From positions 83,376,732 through 83,440,731 of the forward strand of contig NC_080044.1 of the NCBI RefSeq assembly GCF_012489685.1: a stretch of 64,000 bases of DNA. Direction: 5' to 3'. The DNA comes from Lotus japonicus. Its lineage: Eukaryota > Streptophyta > Magnoliopsida > Fabales > Fabaceae. A program made the translations under genes and the position numbers. Numbering within the stretch: position 1 is the first letter of the stretch; the number at the start of each line of letters is the position of its first letter. Below the pieces are notes generated by a model. It was not told the DNA's origin. It did not search any database and saw nothing but the letters and a program-made list of their open reading frames with translations. Positions 1-11,196 of this stretch are shown here, one piece after another.

Positions 1-111
1 TGTAATATGCATTTTCTGTGCTTGTGTGTGTTTTGTGTGAGAGTTTGAGAGAGTATATGAGTAAAAAGTGAAAATGTGGGTGTGTGTCGGCGGGGAGTGA
101 AAGTAGTGTAC

Positions 112-181
112 CTGAAATGTGGGAGATGAGGAAGAGGGTGAGGAAGAGAATGGTGAAAAGGGACCTCGGCATTGAGGCCAT
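112..181 (-). CDS. First exon of a secreted or membrane protein gene (partial)
   Basis: A short exon read on the minus strand. The ATG at 181-179 begins a 23-residue stretch starting MASMPRSLFTILFLTLFLIS, a typical signal peptide: one positive residue, then a long hydrophobic core. It ends in ...TTTCAG followed by a GT donor (111-110), so the rest of the gene lies left of the window. A TATA box sits 65-76 bases upstream of the ATG. The remaining bases 1-111 would be intron. The mature protein is out of view, so the family cannot be named; small secreted peptides and cell-wall proteins often have such a first exon. The reading frame, splice donor and TATA box agree, but the exon is short, so this stays a good inference. 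Confidence 0.6.
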
Positions 182-245
182 GGTTGTGAACTGGGAATGG
201 AGATGGAGTACTGAAGAGCTAGCCTCTTTTGCCGTTTGGCAGGCC

Positions 246-257
246 TTATATTTTATA
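246..257 (-). promoter_or_regulatory. TATA box of the left-edge gene
   Basis: On the minus strand the sequence reads TATAAAATATAA. It is about 65 bases upstream of the ATG at 181, which leaves room for a 5' UTR of about 40 bases. The TRIM element begins only 33 bases further upstream. Confidence 0.55.
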
Positions 258-289
258 GAGGGATGGTGGGCTTATCTTGTGGTAAATGA

Positions 290-365
290 TGTTAGAATAT
301 AATATAAAACCATTAAAATTGTCCTTACTCAAAAGCTTTTAATGGTTTTATATTATATTCTAACA
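290..365. repeat. Hairpin end of the TRIM-like element
   Basis: The sequence starts TGTTAGAATATAATATAAAA and ends with its reverse complement. The arms are about 28 bp and pair almost perfectly around a loop of about 20 bases. It could have arisen by inversion or template switching of the LTR terminus. Confidence 0.8.
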
Positions 366-898
366 AGTCAAATAACCACTTAATCCCAAAAGCTTAAGTT
401 GTTGGGTAAGGACAACTTTAATGGTTTTATATTATATTCTAACACGCCCCCTCACGCAAGAGTCCTTTGGGCTTGAAGCGTGGACAAATGCACAGGCCCA
501 CCTACCAAGTGTTTAATTAAATTCCACTTTTTAATTAGAAAGTGAGGGGAGCGAGGATCGAACTCTAGATCTCTCGGTCATAAAGGCTCTGATACCAAGT
601 CAAATAACCACTTAATTAAGCTTTTGGGTAAGGGCAACTTTAATGGTTTTATATTATATTCTAACACGCCCTCTCACGCAAGAGCCCTTTGGGCTTGAAG
701 CGTGGGCAAATGCACAGGCCCACCTACCAAGTGCTTAATTAAATTCCACTTTTTAATTAGAAAGTGAGGGGAGCGAGGATCGAACTCTAGACCTCTCGGT
801 CATAAAGGCTCTGATACCAAGTCAAATAACCACTTAATCCCAAAAGCTTAAGCTATTGGGTAAGGGCAACTTTAATGGTTTTATATTATATTCTAACA
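290..898 (-). mobile_element. TRIM-like miniature LTR retroelement, three LTR copies and an inverted end
   Basis: Flanked by the 5-bp direct repeat AATGA (285-289 and 899-903), with ends TG...CA. On the minus strand, LTR-like units beginning TGTTAGAATATAATATAAAA lie at 821-898, 599-666 and 367-444. The first two units are followed by a primer-binding site matching the 3' end of initiator tRNA-Met (TGGTATCAGAGCC, 807-819 and 585-597) and a near-identical internal block of about 154 bp. There is no coding sequence. The left end (290-365) is not a normal LTR end but a hairpin made of the LTR start in both orientations. The arrangement looks like LTR-internal-LTR-internal-LTR plus a fold-back terminus. 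It lies in the promoter of the left-edge gene. Confidence 0.75.
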
Positions 899-903
899 AA
901 TGA

Positions 904-1288
904 TGGGGTTTTATTGGGTCTGCTAAATGCAAATTAAATTAATGACGAGTGAATTGATCAATAAAGCAGGTTGAAATGCGGGCCATATATTATACTACTA
1001 TACGACTAGTATAATACAGTATAAGCTACAGCTTTTATAAAGTGGAAAAATATGCTTCCCCGAGCTGCTGCCAAAGCTTCTCCTTTAACAGCCCCACATG
1101 GAGAATATGACACGAGAGGAAGGAGCCCGTTGAGCATATACCAATACCAGGGTTTGGTAGGTGTGATTTGCAAGAATTGAAAAATTAATTTTGGTTAAGG
1201 TTAGGTTGAAGAGGAGTTGGAGGGCAAGGTCCCAAAATGAGTGAGCCTCTCACAAGTTCTTCTCCATTTTTATTGATGTACTATGATT
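904..1288. other. Intergenic, no feature recognised
   Basis: AT-rich flank between the TRIM-like element and the hAT MITE. I see no credible coding exon or repeat structure here. Confidence 0.6.
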
Positions 1289-1296
1289 CTCCCTAG

Positions 1297-2113
1297 TAGG
1301 GGTGCACATGGGTTGGGTTGGATGAATTTTGGTCAAAATAAAATCCGAACCGATTAAAATTGTCTGGGTTGGGTTGGGTTGGATTTCACGAATTTCTTCT
1401 TCGGACCCGATCCGAACCAACCCGACGAAGTTCGGATTGGGTTGGATGGATTGATTGGGTCATCATATTAAAATAATAATATATCTGAAATATTAAAAAA
1501 TCTTGCAAATATTATTATAAATTCAGAAAAAGTTATAAAAAATATTAAATATGTTATAATACTAAATAACATGAAAATGACACAAAAAGTTATACCAAAT
1601 AGGATGAAATAATATCACATAAATGACATATAACCAAATATCATGAAAACATAAAACTTCATTACCAAATGACATGAAACAATCTAACATAAACAGTACC
1701 TAAAAAGTGAAACGCAACACTAAATGTCATGCCATGATACTTAAAACTTAAATGTCTCCAACATGCCAAATAATATATATAGACATGTAACAAATAACTA
1801 CAAACAAATACTCTAAGTTCAAATATGATAAATAACTACAAATACTTAATTCTCAAAGTTTCAAAAAGTCATCACTCCAACACTAGCACTCAAAGTATGA
1901 GTAAAATTATAAAAAAAAATTATTATTATATGTATGAATTCTGGGTTGGGTTGGATGGATTTGAACTGAATCCGAAATCCGATCCGAACTTGGTTGGGTT
2001 GTAGTAAAATCCATCTGATTAACCCGATTATCCGATCCAACCCGCATTTTTTCTATTGGATCGAATTGGGTTGGACGGGTTCATTGGATCTACCCGACCC
2101 ATGTTCACCCCTA
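1297..2113. mobile_element. Non-autonomous hAT-type MITE (817 bp)
   Basis: Bounded by the 8-bp target-site duplication CTCCCTAG (1289-1296 and 2114-2121). The inverted ends read TAGGGGTGCACATGGGTTGG on the left and CCGACCCATGTTCACCCCTA on the right. The subterminal regions are rich in GGTTGGGTTGGAT and its complement; the core is AT-rich and non-coding. An 8-bp duplication is the hallmark of hAT transposases. Confidence 0.85.
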
Positions 2114-2121
2114 CTCCCTAG

Positions 2122-2545
2122 TGTGGTTCAATTCGTGCTTCAAAAAAAAGTGTAGAGACCAAAATGTCCTTGAACCTTTAGTGCTCTCCATTAATGCGGA
2201 TATTATTTTGGGTTCTTATATAAATTGTATAAAGAACTGTTTCTTATATTTTTCCATTATAGAAATCTAAGCTGGAGTACTTAATACTTAGAAATAAGGT
2301 CCAGTTTTTTTTTTCTAACTAGAAGCAACTTTGCTTTTTAATTTCTAGATTCTAAAGTGTGTATATATATAGTGTAATGTGAGATTTAACTAAAAGTAAA
2401 ATAAAAATCATAATCAAAGTGAAATTGACATTAGTTGCTTACGGCGTATACTTCCTAATTTTCGGAAAGTTTGTAGTTTAAAGTTGTGGCACAAAGAGTA
2501 AGAAAGCAATTATTGATAGCATAATTTGACTAAATTGTCTTTATT
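2122..2545. other. Intergenic, no feature recognised
   Basis: AT-rich single-copy-looking sequence between two transposons. No supported gene. Confidence 0.6.
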
Positions 2546-2554
2546 TAATTTTAC

Positions 2555-2765
2555 GAAAAAAAAATGAATAATGCGAAAAAAAAATTAATTACAAAAAAGG
2601 GGTGAAAAAAATCATATTTATAGGAATGGTGTGTTTTAGGCCAGCTTGGAGCCCGCGTGGCAACATTGTAGGATACGCTACACATCACACGTATCCATGC
2701 ATGACATTCGCCCCACCTTAAACGAATCCCATGCACCCATCAATCGGTCAAACATCTTTCATTCC
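2555..2765 (+). repeat. Left terminal inverted repeat of MULE-1
   Basis: Starts GAAAAAAAAATGAATAATGC and pairs with 8325-8543. Differences are mostly single bases and homopolymer lengths. The inner boundary is approximate. Confidence 0.85.
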
Positions 2766-3177
2766 CAAGGAGAGAATCAGAATCTCTTGGCATTTATGGC
2801 ATTCGCCCCACCTCAAGCGCATTCATGTCAGGTGAAACATGATGGCTGACCGGAGACAGGAAGCAGCCTTGTCACTGGATACGCGTGACACGAGGCGTTG
2901 GCAGATGCAAGGAATTCGCGTGGTATGAAACGTATGTCTTGCTCCCGCTTGACCTGAAACGCATGCTTTGAGTGGGGGAACAGAAGTGACATGACCTGCA
3001 CGGGGGAACAGAAATTATATCTTACAATTCATATGAGGCGAATGATTAAAAAAGTAATAAAAAAACACTATATTGCTAACAATGCGAAGTCATTCTGCTC
3101 ACACTCAAAAAAACAAAGTTACAAACGGAAAAAAATTTGTTGAGGTCATTTTGAATTCCACAAGATGAACCACGTAA

Positions 3178-5912
3178 TTGCTTGTGTATTACAATGGTAG
3201 ATATTATGAGGGCAGTGAAGGTATGACATTTGAAGGTTTGAAGAAGATGATGCGTTTGAAACGCAACATCACATTCAACAACTTGAAAAAGTTAATTCAT
3301 GAGAAGTTGAAGCTTGGAAGTAACCAAGTTATTTCCTCCGTGGGCTTTAGGTATTTGTCCTCATCTGACCCAGTTTAGTATACAGGTCTCGTGATAGTGG
3401 ATACTGATGATGTGGGGATCATGATGGATATATTTACTCAGCAGTGTGGCCACCAGTCAGTGGTAACCATGTTGGAGCTTTATGTTCAAATTGATGAGGC
3501 AGGAAGTTCATCAGTACCTGTTTCAACGAATCCTGCAACCACTCATCCGACGTTGACAGACGAGGGCGTCACACAAGTGGAGATCCATGAAGCTGAACCA
3601 GAGAATGTTCCTACAGTTAATTTGGATGATGATCATGATGATCTCCACCATCACCTTATTGACAATCCTGACATCATATATTCAGAACCATAGGGAAGCG
3701 AAGATGAAAGAAGGCTTCAAGATTCCGATGGAGACTCATCGGACTCAGACCAAGAGGGTGGACAACATACAACACCTGATCTCCCTGTTAATTCTCAAGT
3801 GCACGGTATATTCAACCAACTTATCCTATAAATTACGAATAATTTAATTATGCATGTACTAATTTTTGTTTTATGTCCAGCTATCCCAAACACCACACCA
3901 TTTTGGAATTCTGCTCCACACTACTCATATATCAATTGGGCTCACCCAGATGAGGAGACGGATTTTTTTCCTGGTAGCGATGTGGGTGGATCATGGGAGT
4001 TAGGTGATGATTTGTATGTTGGTTTGCGTTTTGAGAGCAAGGAAGATGCCAAGATGGGCCTTAAGTATTATTGTTTCAAACGTCATCAAACCTATAAGAT
4101 ACTCGAATCCAAACCAACTTATTTTACTGCCAATTGTCCCAATCATTTGGATGGATGCCTTTGGAGGATGAGAGCACGCATGGACAAAAATATCGATAAG
4201 TGGGTTATATCTAGGTGGGTCGGCCCTCATGCGTGCGTCAATCCGATGAGATCGCAGGACCACACCAAGATGACTTCCGATGTCATATGCTCTTACATAT
4301 TGGGTATGATTGTTGTCATCTATATAATTTCCTTGCTCTTAAAAGGAATATTAACTTATAATATCGTTAATATGTTACAGGCATGGTAGGTGGTCGGCCA
4401 TTTGTCCCCATTGCAGCCATACAGGAGAGAATCAGCGGGGAACTTAACTACCAAGTGTCATACATGAAAGCTTGGTTAGCGAAGCAAAGGGCACTTGCGA
4501 AGGTGTTTGACAATTGGGAAGAATCTTACGCAGAGCTCCCAAGATGGCTTGGTTATATGAGTTCATTTTCCCCAGGATCCTACTACTATATTTACACAGA
4601 TGCTTATATCGGTGCGGATGGTTTTGTTGATGGTAGTGTTCGCAAATTCCGTCGAGTGTTCTGGACTTTCAAACAATGTTGCGAAGCTTTCAACTATTGT
4701 AAGCCGATGATCCAGATAGATGGCACTTTTATGTATGGAAAGTATAAAGGAACGTTGTTGATTGCCACCACTCAGGACGGAAACTCTAACATTTTACCGA
4801 TAGCTTTTGCAATAGTGGAGAGTGAAAGTACGAGTTCATGGGGTTGGTTTTTGCGTTTGATAAGGCAACATGTTACTCAGAAACAAGGTATATGTTTGAT
4901 ATCAGACAGACATGCAGGCATCAAGGCCGCGGTAAGGGATGCGAGAAATGGGTGGCAGCCTCCAAATGCGCATCATGTGTATTGCATCTGCCACATTGCT
5001 AGCAACTTCAACCATAGGTTTAAGAATGCAAAGCTTAAACAAGAGCTGGTTATGATGGGTATTTGTTTGAACTCAATTATATGAGTTTTATTTTTATAAA
5101 CAAAAAGACTAACATTTGTCACTTGTGCAGGTTACGAGCCATGTTTGTACCTTTTTGAACGGAGGTTGGCCAAGTTTCGACAAACTAGCCCCGCTATCCA
5201 GGCATGGATTGATGGAATCAGTAGGGATAAATGGAGCCTCGTCTGTGACATCGATGGTGGTAGATTCGGCCACATGACAACCAACCTTGCAGAGTCTGTT
5301 AATAAAGTGTTCAAGGATGCTAGGAACATGCCGATCACTGCACTTGTCAAATGCACATATGCCCGTCTTGTAGATTACTTTGTTCAAAGAGGCATTGCTG
5401 CAAGAGATCAACTGCAGGCCCGCCAGGTATACTGCCACAAGGTCATGGTCGCATTAGCCAAAAATCATGAAAAGGCAAGTGCTCATATGGTGCGCACGTA
5501 TAACGTGGAGCAAACAAGGTTTGAGGTCGAGGAAGGATTTAACCAGCGTACGCATCGTAATGGTTATAGGTGGAGTGTTCGGCTAGACGAGCGAACATGC
5601 GAGTGTGGACGTTTCCAAGCCTTCAAGTATCCATGTGATCACGTGATCGCGGCATGCGCTCGACAGTCCATTAACTATTATGATTTTGTTGACCCTGTGT
5701 ATAAGTTGGAGACTGTAAGGGATGCGTATAAAGCTGAGTGGTGGGCCCTTGGAAATGACTTGAACATTCCTCCAGCAGGTGATGGCCCTCGACTTGTTCC
5801 ATACCCCACCATGGTGCGTGTTAGAGGCCGCCCAAGGTCAACTCGAATCAGAAATGAGATGGACCTGACAGAGTCTCAACCGAGCCGGCGAAATAATGCA
5901 CTTCAAAGATGA
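3178..5912 (+). pseudogene. MURA-type Mutator transposase, two in-frame stops
   Basis: Four exons fit: 3178-3805, 3881-4303, 4381-5058 and 5131-5912, all with GT-AG introns in consistent phase (about 836 codons). Order of domains: an N-terminal region; the MuDR DNA-binding domain (about 4008-4300, with VGLRFESKEDAKMGLKYY and a Cys/His pattern); the MULE DDE domain (D of QIDGTF near 4719, D of ISDRH near 4905, candidate E of NLAESVNK near 5292); and a SWIM zinc finger CxC...CxH near 5600-5660. It would cut and insert MULE ends in the nucleus. Two in-frame TAG codons (3376-3378 and 3691-3693) interrupt exon 1. The natural ATG at 3165 is one base out of frame with the rest, so the N-terminus is also damaged. 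The catalytic and zinc-finger exons are fully open. Confidence 0.9.
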
Positions 5913-6148
5913 ACTCTTTTACCCTGTTGTAGTTGATGTATTATCTTTGACTGTACAACCCATGATGTATAATAAAGTTGTATAAGAATGAAACATCATT
6001 ATGAATTCTTGATTTAAAGGGGGAACACTTTTTTTTTAATTGCAAACCACATAACTAAACGATGATGCCATACAACCTTAAAACAACAAACATTTTATTA
6101 GAAAAAAAAAACCAGAAAGCTTAATTGGAAATATAAAAAAAAACACAA

Positions 6149-7860
6149 TCAACTTTGGTCTTGGTTCATGGAAGGATCATAACCCGACATATTGTAGCCT
6201 GTGAGGGATGCCTGGTTCAAATCGAAGTCAAAGGCTGCCTGTGTAGCACGAATCTCAGAATCTGGTGGATGGGCATGTTGCATCTCCGGTGAAGCACCTA
6301 GCAAATCATGTAAGGCCCCCCATCCACGCTGGGGGCTAGGTGGGGTCCCCCATGAGGAGGGTATAGACTGGCCATCTGGGGTGAACCACGTGTCAAGTTG
6401 GGATCCATCTTGTTGAACCTGCGGCGCTGAACCGTGGTAAGGCTGTGACTCTGGAACTGGCGCAGGTTGATAATACTGTTCAAACTCACGGGACCCACTA
6501 CCACTGTAATGTTGCTCTTGTTGGTAAGGTTGCTGAAATGCGAATGATGCCTCTTGTTGCTGAAATCCTGAAGTATTACCATGTCCCTGATAAGAAGACC
6601 CATCACCACTATAGTGGTATGATGTGTAGGAATCACCAGTATGGGTGGGAGCCAACCAAAATTGCCCGGAAGGCAGCTGTTGGGGTACATCAATTATAAC
6701 TGGTTTAGCTTTTTCTTTATGTTTTTCCCGCCGGGAGAAATCCTTTCCTTCTTGCCTTCCGAGCTTTGGGTGAAAATTTTGTGCTACCTCAGGGATCTGA
6801 ACAGGCTCCATTGGCGGCGCTTCTAGCGGGGGAATAGTGATCCGCCCCATCTCCTCGCATAACGCAAGGCAATGCATGACCTGCTTCTGAAGGTTATCAA
6901 TTGTGTACCTCCCTTGTCCAATCAGCGGCAGCCCATACCAGATGTGATGGATATTCGCAGCCTACAATTAGAACAAAATAAAATGTAGGGTAGGGTAAGC
7001 ATTAAGCATAAATTATATTAAAAAAATGTATAGATTAACATAAATTCAATAGGTAAGCATAACATTACCAATTGACCCAATGCTGCTCCTTTACGTGTTA
7101 GCCAGCGACGAGAGTGTTGTGAATACCACCTCATGTATTGATCACTGCCTTGTGCAAGCCTTATTAAACTAGGGCCTTCAGCCAATTGGTGATGTTTGTT
7201 TTCCCAAGCTAAAATAAAAGGTGTCAACTTATCAACCCAATCCCAATCATGTTTTCCCGACAGTGACATGTCATGCACCTTATCGTCTTGGAGAGGTTTG
7301 TTAGGAACATGTTGCTGAAATCCAAATTGTTGCATCACTCGATCAGGCTGATGTCATTCAACAATTAAAAATGATATCATGGGTGCAATACATCTCCACA
7401 AATGCAAGTTGTCCCGACATATTGGAGATAGTTGCTGCAGGAGACTATGTGGATAAGGCATCCACACAAACTACATCAACAAGAAGGAAGAGTTTAGACT
7501 TGGACAAATATAATATCGCAGTCATATATCTTTAATGACAGGTACTCACTTGTTCAGTTTTAAGTGTGTCAAGGTAATGCCTCCAGTACGGCAACTGATA
7601 CTTTATCCAGTCAGCATCTTCTCTCCACCTATATAATAAAAATAAGTTCGGTTGGTATAAGTTAGGTGACCTCTGATTGCATCGGGAACGCTACGTATGA
7701 GTCTCTCATGCACAACTCGTGAATCACGTGATCGTCGAACTTTGAGAATTTTATTTGTTTGTCCATTCCAGACTTTATCTGAAATGTGTGCTCCTTCCCC
7801 AGTAAGATACAACAAACTAGTGTTTGTGGGCCCAGGATTGATCGCCAATTCCTCTGCCAT
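6149..7860 (-). pseudogene. Plant mobile domain (PMD, MAIN-like) gene of MULE-1, decayed
   Basis: Exons on minus: 7860-7671, 7628-7550, 7470-7069 and 6961-6149, with GT-AG borders. The parts match the 'Ser/Thr phosphatase 7 long form / MAIN-like' family: start MAEELAINPGP, then WREDADWIKYQLPYW, then FVWMPYPHSLLQQ, QPDRVMQQFG and YMRWYSQHSRRW, and a Gln/Ser/Tyr-rich tail ending MNQDQS. Three faults: an in-frame TGA (7354-7356) where the family has Trp or Cys before HQPDRV; exon 1 and exon 2 do not join in phase; and the central part of the PMD domain expected between them is missing. No enzyme activity is known for the transposon copies; host relatives (MAIN, MAIL1) help silence transposons. 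Convergent with MURA. Confidence 0.8.
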
Positions 7861-8324
7861 TGAAATTTTACAGAGGCTTGTAATGGGATTAACAACTTTG
7901 CAACTATGGAAGAAACTAAGAAGGAATGGGAATGGAGAATAAGTGAAGTGAATTTATGAAGGTTTGGAGAATAATTGAAGTGAAATTAGGTAGGTTTGGA
8001 GTGAATTTATGAAGGAGAGTGGAATGAAGGTGCTGGGGCGAATTTACTTCTGGTGGTCCTTTTATAGGGGTTTAAACCGCCAGAAATGGTTTATCATGCG
8101 TTTAAGTCCAAGCGTATCATGCATACGTCTAGGTCCACGCGTATGCCTGCTGCCTGTCTCCCTGTCCCCCTGTCGCCTGGCAGCCGTGATAGACGTGCCT
8201 TGACTTCGCCTGGTTCCATGCGTGCCTTGACTTGACTTCACCTAGTCCCAAACGCATCGATCGCGTGCCTTGACTTCGCCTGCTTCCAAACGCATCGAGT
8301 CTGACATGATTCAGAGATTCTCCT

Positions 8325-8543
8325 TGGGAATGAAGGGAATCTCTGACCGATTGATGGGTGCATGGGATTCGTTTAAGGTGGGGCGAATGTCATGCATGGA
8401 TACGTGTGATGTGTAGAGTATCCTACAATGGTTGCCACGCGGGCTCCAAGCTGGCCTGAAACACACCATTCCTATAAATATGATTTTTTTTCACCCCTTT
8501 TTTGTAATTAATTTTTTTTTTCGCATTATTCATATTTTTTTTC
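8325..8543 (-). repeat. Right terminal inverted repeat of MULE-1
   Basis: Reverse complement of the left repeat. Just inside it (about 8190-8300) are diverged direct repeats of a unit containing CGTGCCTTGACTTCGCCT and AAACGCATCGA. Confidence 0.85.
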
Positions 8544-8552
8544 TAATTTTAC

Positions 8553-9519
8553 TAGTATGATGTGCAACTATTGAATTATAATTAGATAGAAAAGAATGTA
8601 ATTAATAGAGAAGATTTGTGGTTGGTTAATATGAAAAGTGATGAGTGAGAGAAAATGTATTAAATGAGAGTATAGGGGGAAAAAATTAACAAAAAATTCA
8701 TTATATTTTCAAAACAACAAACATTTTTAAATATTGAAAGAAGATCTAAAACAACAAACTTTCTGGAACATAATGAGTATTTTTGTGATTACTGTGTATA
8801 AAACTTCACTGATAAAGATGTTCTAGTTCTCACCCTTTCTTTTTTCTTAACTTTTACAGTTCAAACAACTATGTCTCTCTATCTCTCACTAGGAAAATAG
8901 GTTCTATCTAACATGGGTTAGTGAAAAATTTACCCACCGTGGTACAATTTATTCTCTGTTGTTAGAATTGTTGGTTAAATAGTAGGTGATTTAGATTGAA
9001 GATTCAAAATAATCACAATAACAAAAATACCTCTAACTCACTTTTTCCCTGGGAGGACCTCTCTTTCGTTATGATCACTCCATCTCTGCCGCCAAGCTCA
9101 AGGCATACCACTGTGCTTCTCATCTAAGCCACCACAGCAGTAACTCACCAACCTAGCCACTCTAACTCATGCCAAATTCCCTTGGCAAAAAATTTGTGCA
9201 TCATCATCATCTTCGTTCTCGAACATTCTATTCTTATATCTCATTTCAATCCTATCGTTGTCGCGACCCAACTTTTGAAGCTCTTGTAGATTCTGATCGC
9301 TGTCAGGTGGCACTCATGTGAGTCCTTCGTTGAAGGAAGCGTTTTCAAAGTTTACTAGGTCAATGTTGCCACCGCTGAACAAGTAGATGGAGGGATGGCT
9401 GAGGAAGCCTTCGCCTACTTCCGTTTTGGGATTCTATAAAAAAAAAAGACATCAAGTTTCTTCTCGATCCATGAATTTTGTCTCTTCTTTACCCCCCCCC
9501 CCCCCCACACCACCACTCC
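8553..9519. other. Intergenic, with a poly-C tract
   Basis: No credible gene. A run of 15 C residues lies at 9492-9506. The stretch 9040-9430 is less AT-rich than its surroundings but has no open frame of note. Confidence 0.55.
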
Positions 9520-9522
9520 TAA

Positions 9523-9948
9523 GAACATCTCCAATGCAAGGTTCTTATTTCTTATTTTTGAGTTAAGAACTGAGTTCTTAGTTTTCTTAACCATTGGAGG
9601 AGATGACGTGGAGTTCTTAGTTCTTAAAAATAAGAACTAGGTTCTTATATAAGAAGTTTTACTTTTTGAGTTCTTAATATGAAAAGTTAATTTTTTCTCT
9701 CTCATTCATCAATTCATTTAATTTAGATATTGAATTAGCATTTAAATTTAAATCAAAATTATATGAAAGTAAAAAATATTACTACTATAATGATATTGTG
9801 GGACCAAATGAATAGTGCTAAGAACTAAGAATTAAGAACTCATGGTTGAAGCAAAATGTGTATAGAGTTGCTTAAGCACATGCGGTAGTACGGGCCTACA
9901 TGAATAGTGCTAAGAACTAAGAAATAAGAACTAGCATTGGAGATGCTC
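9523..9948. mobile_element. Tourist-like (PIF/Harbinger) MITE, 426 bp
   Basis: Flanked by TAA on both sides (9520-9522 and 9949-9951). The inverted ends read GAACATCTCCAATGCAAG on the left and CTAGCATTGGAGATGCTC on the right, the common plant 'GAGCATCTCCAATG' MITE type. Internal repeats of TTCTTA and AGTTCTTA lie near both ends. Non-coding. Confidence 0.8.
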
Positions 9949-9951
9949 TAA

Positions 9952-10915
9952 TGTTATTATACTGAAACTACTCAAAATCCTAACTTTAATCCCAAATACC
10001 GAATAATTGAAGTCCTTAACTAATTCATTGAAGTAAACACCATGAATTTGCAAATCCAACCAGTTTACTTGGTATGGGTGATGCTTAATCCTGAACTTTA
10101 TCAATATATATAAAATTTTATTATTTTATATATACATATATATTATATTGATGATTAACTAATCATGGAAACTCCTTAATAGGAGTATAAGAGTTTGTAA
10201 CCATAAATATATATATATATATATATTGGTTGAATATTAATTTATTCTATTTTTTATATACAAAACTTAATGAGTTCTACTTCTTAATTTGTTAACAAGT
10301 TGATCATATTTGAAGTTTGAACAGTAAGGTAGTAAGGTACCATATTTTTTGTAAAATGATATAAAAATTTCACTTACAATAAAATAATATAAGCAGCCTT
10401 TTATTTTGCAAGAAAATTCATGCATCGAGATAGATTATGACGTGAGTCTGAGGCTACGACAAGTTTTGGCAAGCTCAAAACCCAATGGGTTGAGTTTGGG
10501 TGTGGGAGTTTGGGTTTAGGAAAGCTTAAATTTCGAACCGACCCGAACCAGTTTCACCTTACTTTTATTCAAAACTTATGAATGCAAGAATTAATAAATT
10601 CTCACGAAAAAAAAGTAAAGGAGTGAATTCAAACCTATTAAATTGCGTAATCGCATTGTAATTTGTATATTGGCACGCAAAACTTAAGAAATTATGATTT
10701 TTACCCGAAAGCCCGTGAGAAGAGGTCAGAACCAGAGGTTTGTCCTCGTGTCTCGTACAATTCATATTAGAATGGGACACGACACCACTCTCATGCACAC
10801 GCGTGCACGTTCATCTCGCATACGAATTCATTCGGTCAAGAATCAGGATGATCAGGGTAGTCGGTAATGTGACTGTGTTTTACCAAAAGTGCACGTGAAG
10901 ATACATACATATATA
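9952..10915. other. Intergenic, AT-rich
   Basis: No supported gene. Contains an (AT)n microsatellite at about 10206-10226. Confidence 0.55.
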
Positions 10916-10920
10916 CATAC

Positions 10921-11196
10921 TCAAAGAATGTGAGAACTCTTGAGAGAGATTGAGAGAGATTGAAGAAGAAGAAGAAACTTTGATATTCTGATTTCAACTG
11001 AATTGCAATACAACACTGTAGATAGCTATTTATACCTAGATTAGACACTAACTAATTATATAACAACCTAACAAACTCTAAACTAATCAGTAACTAACAT
11101 GCCAGCTCATGCCAGCTTACAATGAACTTCTATATTATTACAATATAGTCCTTGTACTACTACTTATTACTAATAGTGATCCTGTGAACTTTTACA
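10921..11196 (-). repeat. 3' LTR of the copia element
   Basis: 276 bp; identical to the other LTR except for a 10-bp tandem duplication near 10938-10960 and isolated substitutions. The polyprotein stop codon (11192-11194) falls inside it. Confidence 0.92.

Larger units (their letters stand above)
2555..8543. mobile_element. MULE-1: Mutator-like element with MURA and PMD genes (5,989 bp)
   Basis: Flanked by the perfect 9-bp target-site duplication TAATTTTAC (2546-2554 and 8544-8552), the length Mutator transposases make. The terminal inverted repeats are about 210 bp (2555 to about 2765 and about 8325 to 8543) and nearly identical, including the shared blocks GGCCAGCTTGGAGCCCGCG and ATTCGCCCCACCTTAAACG. 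Inside are a MURA-type transposase on plus and a plant-mobile-domain gene on minus, arranged tail to tail with about 240 bp between their stops. Both genes are broken. The clean duplication and similar repeats indicate a single complete insertion, not very old. Confidence 0.93.

Noticed and set aside
84..302. A 72-residue open frame on plus at the left edge
   Set aside because: It runs antisense to the signal-peptide exon and TATA box and into the TRIM-like element; its composition is not protein-like.
548..600. tRNA-like sequence (GGATCGAAC ... CTCTGATACCA)
   Set aside because: It lacks cloverleaf arms; the match is the primer-binding site of the TRIM-like element, complementary to the tRNA 3' end.
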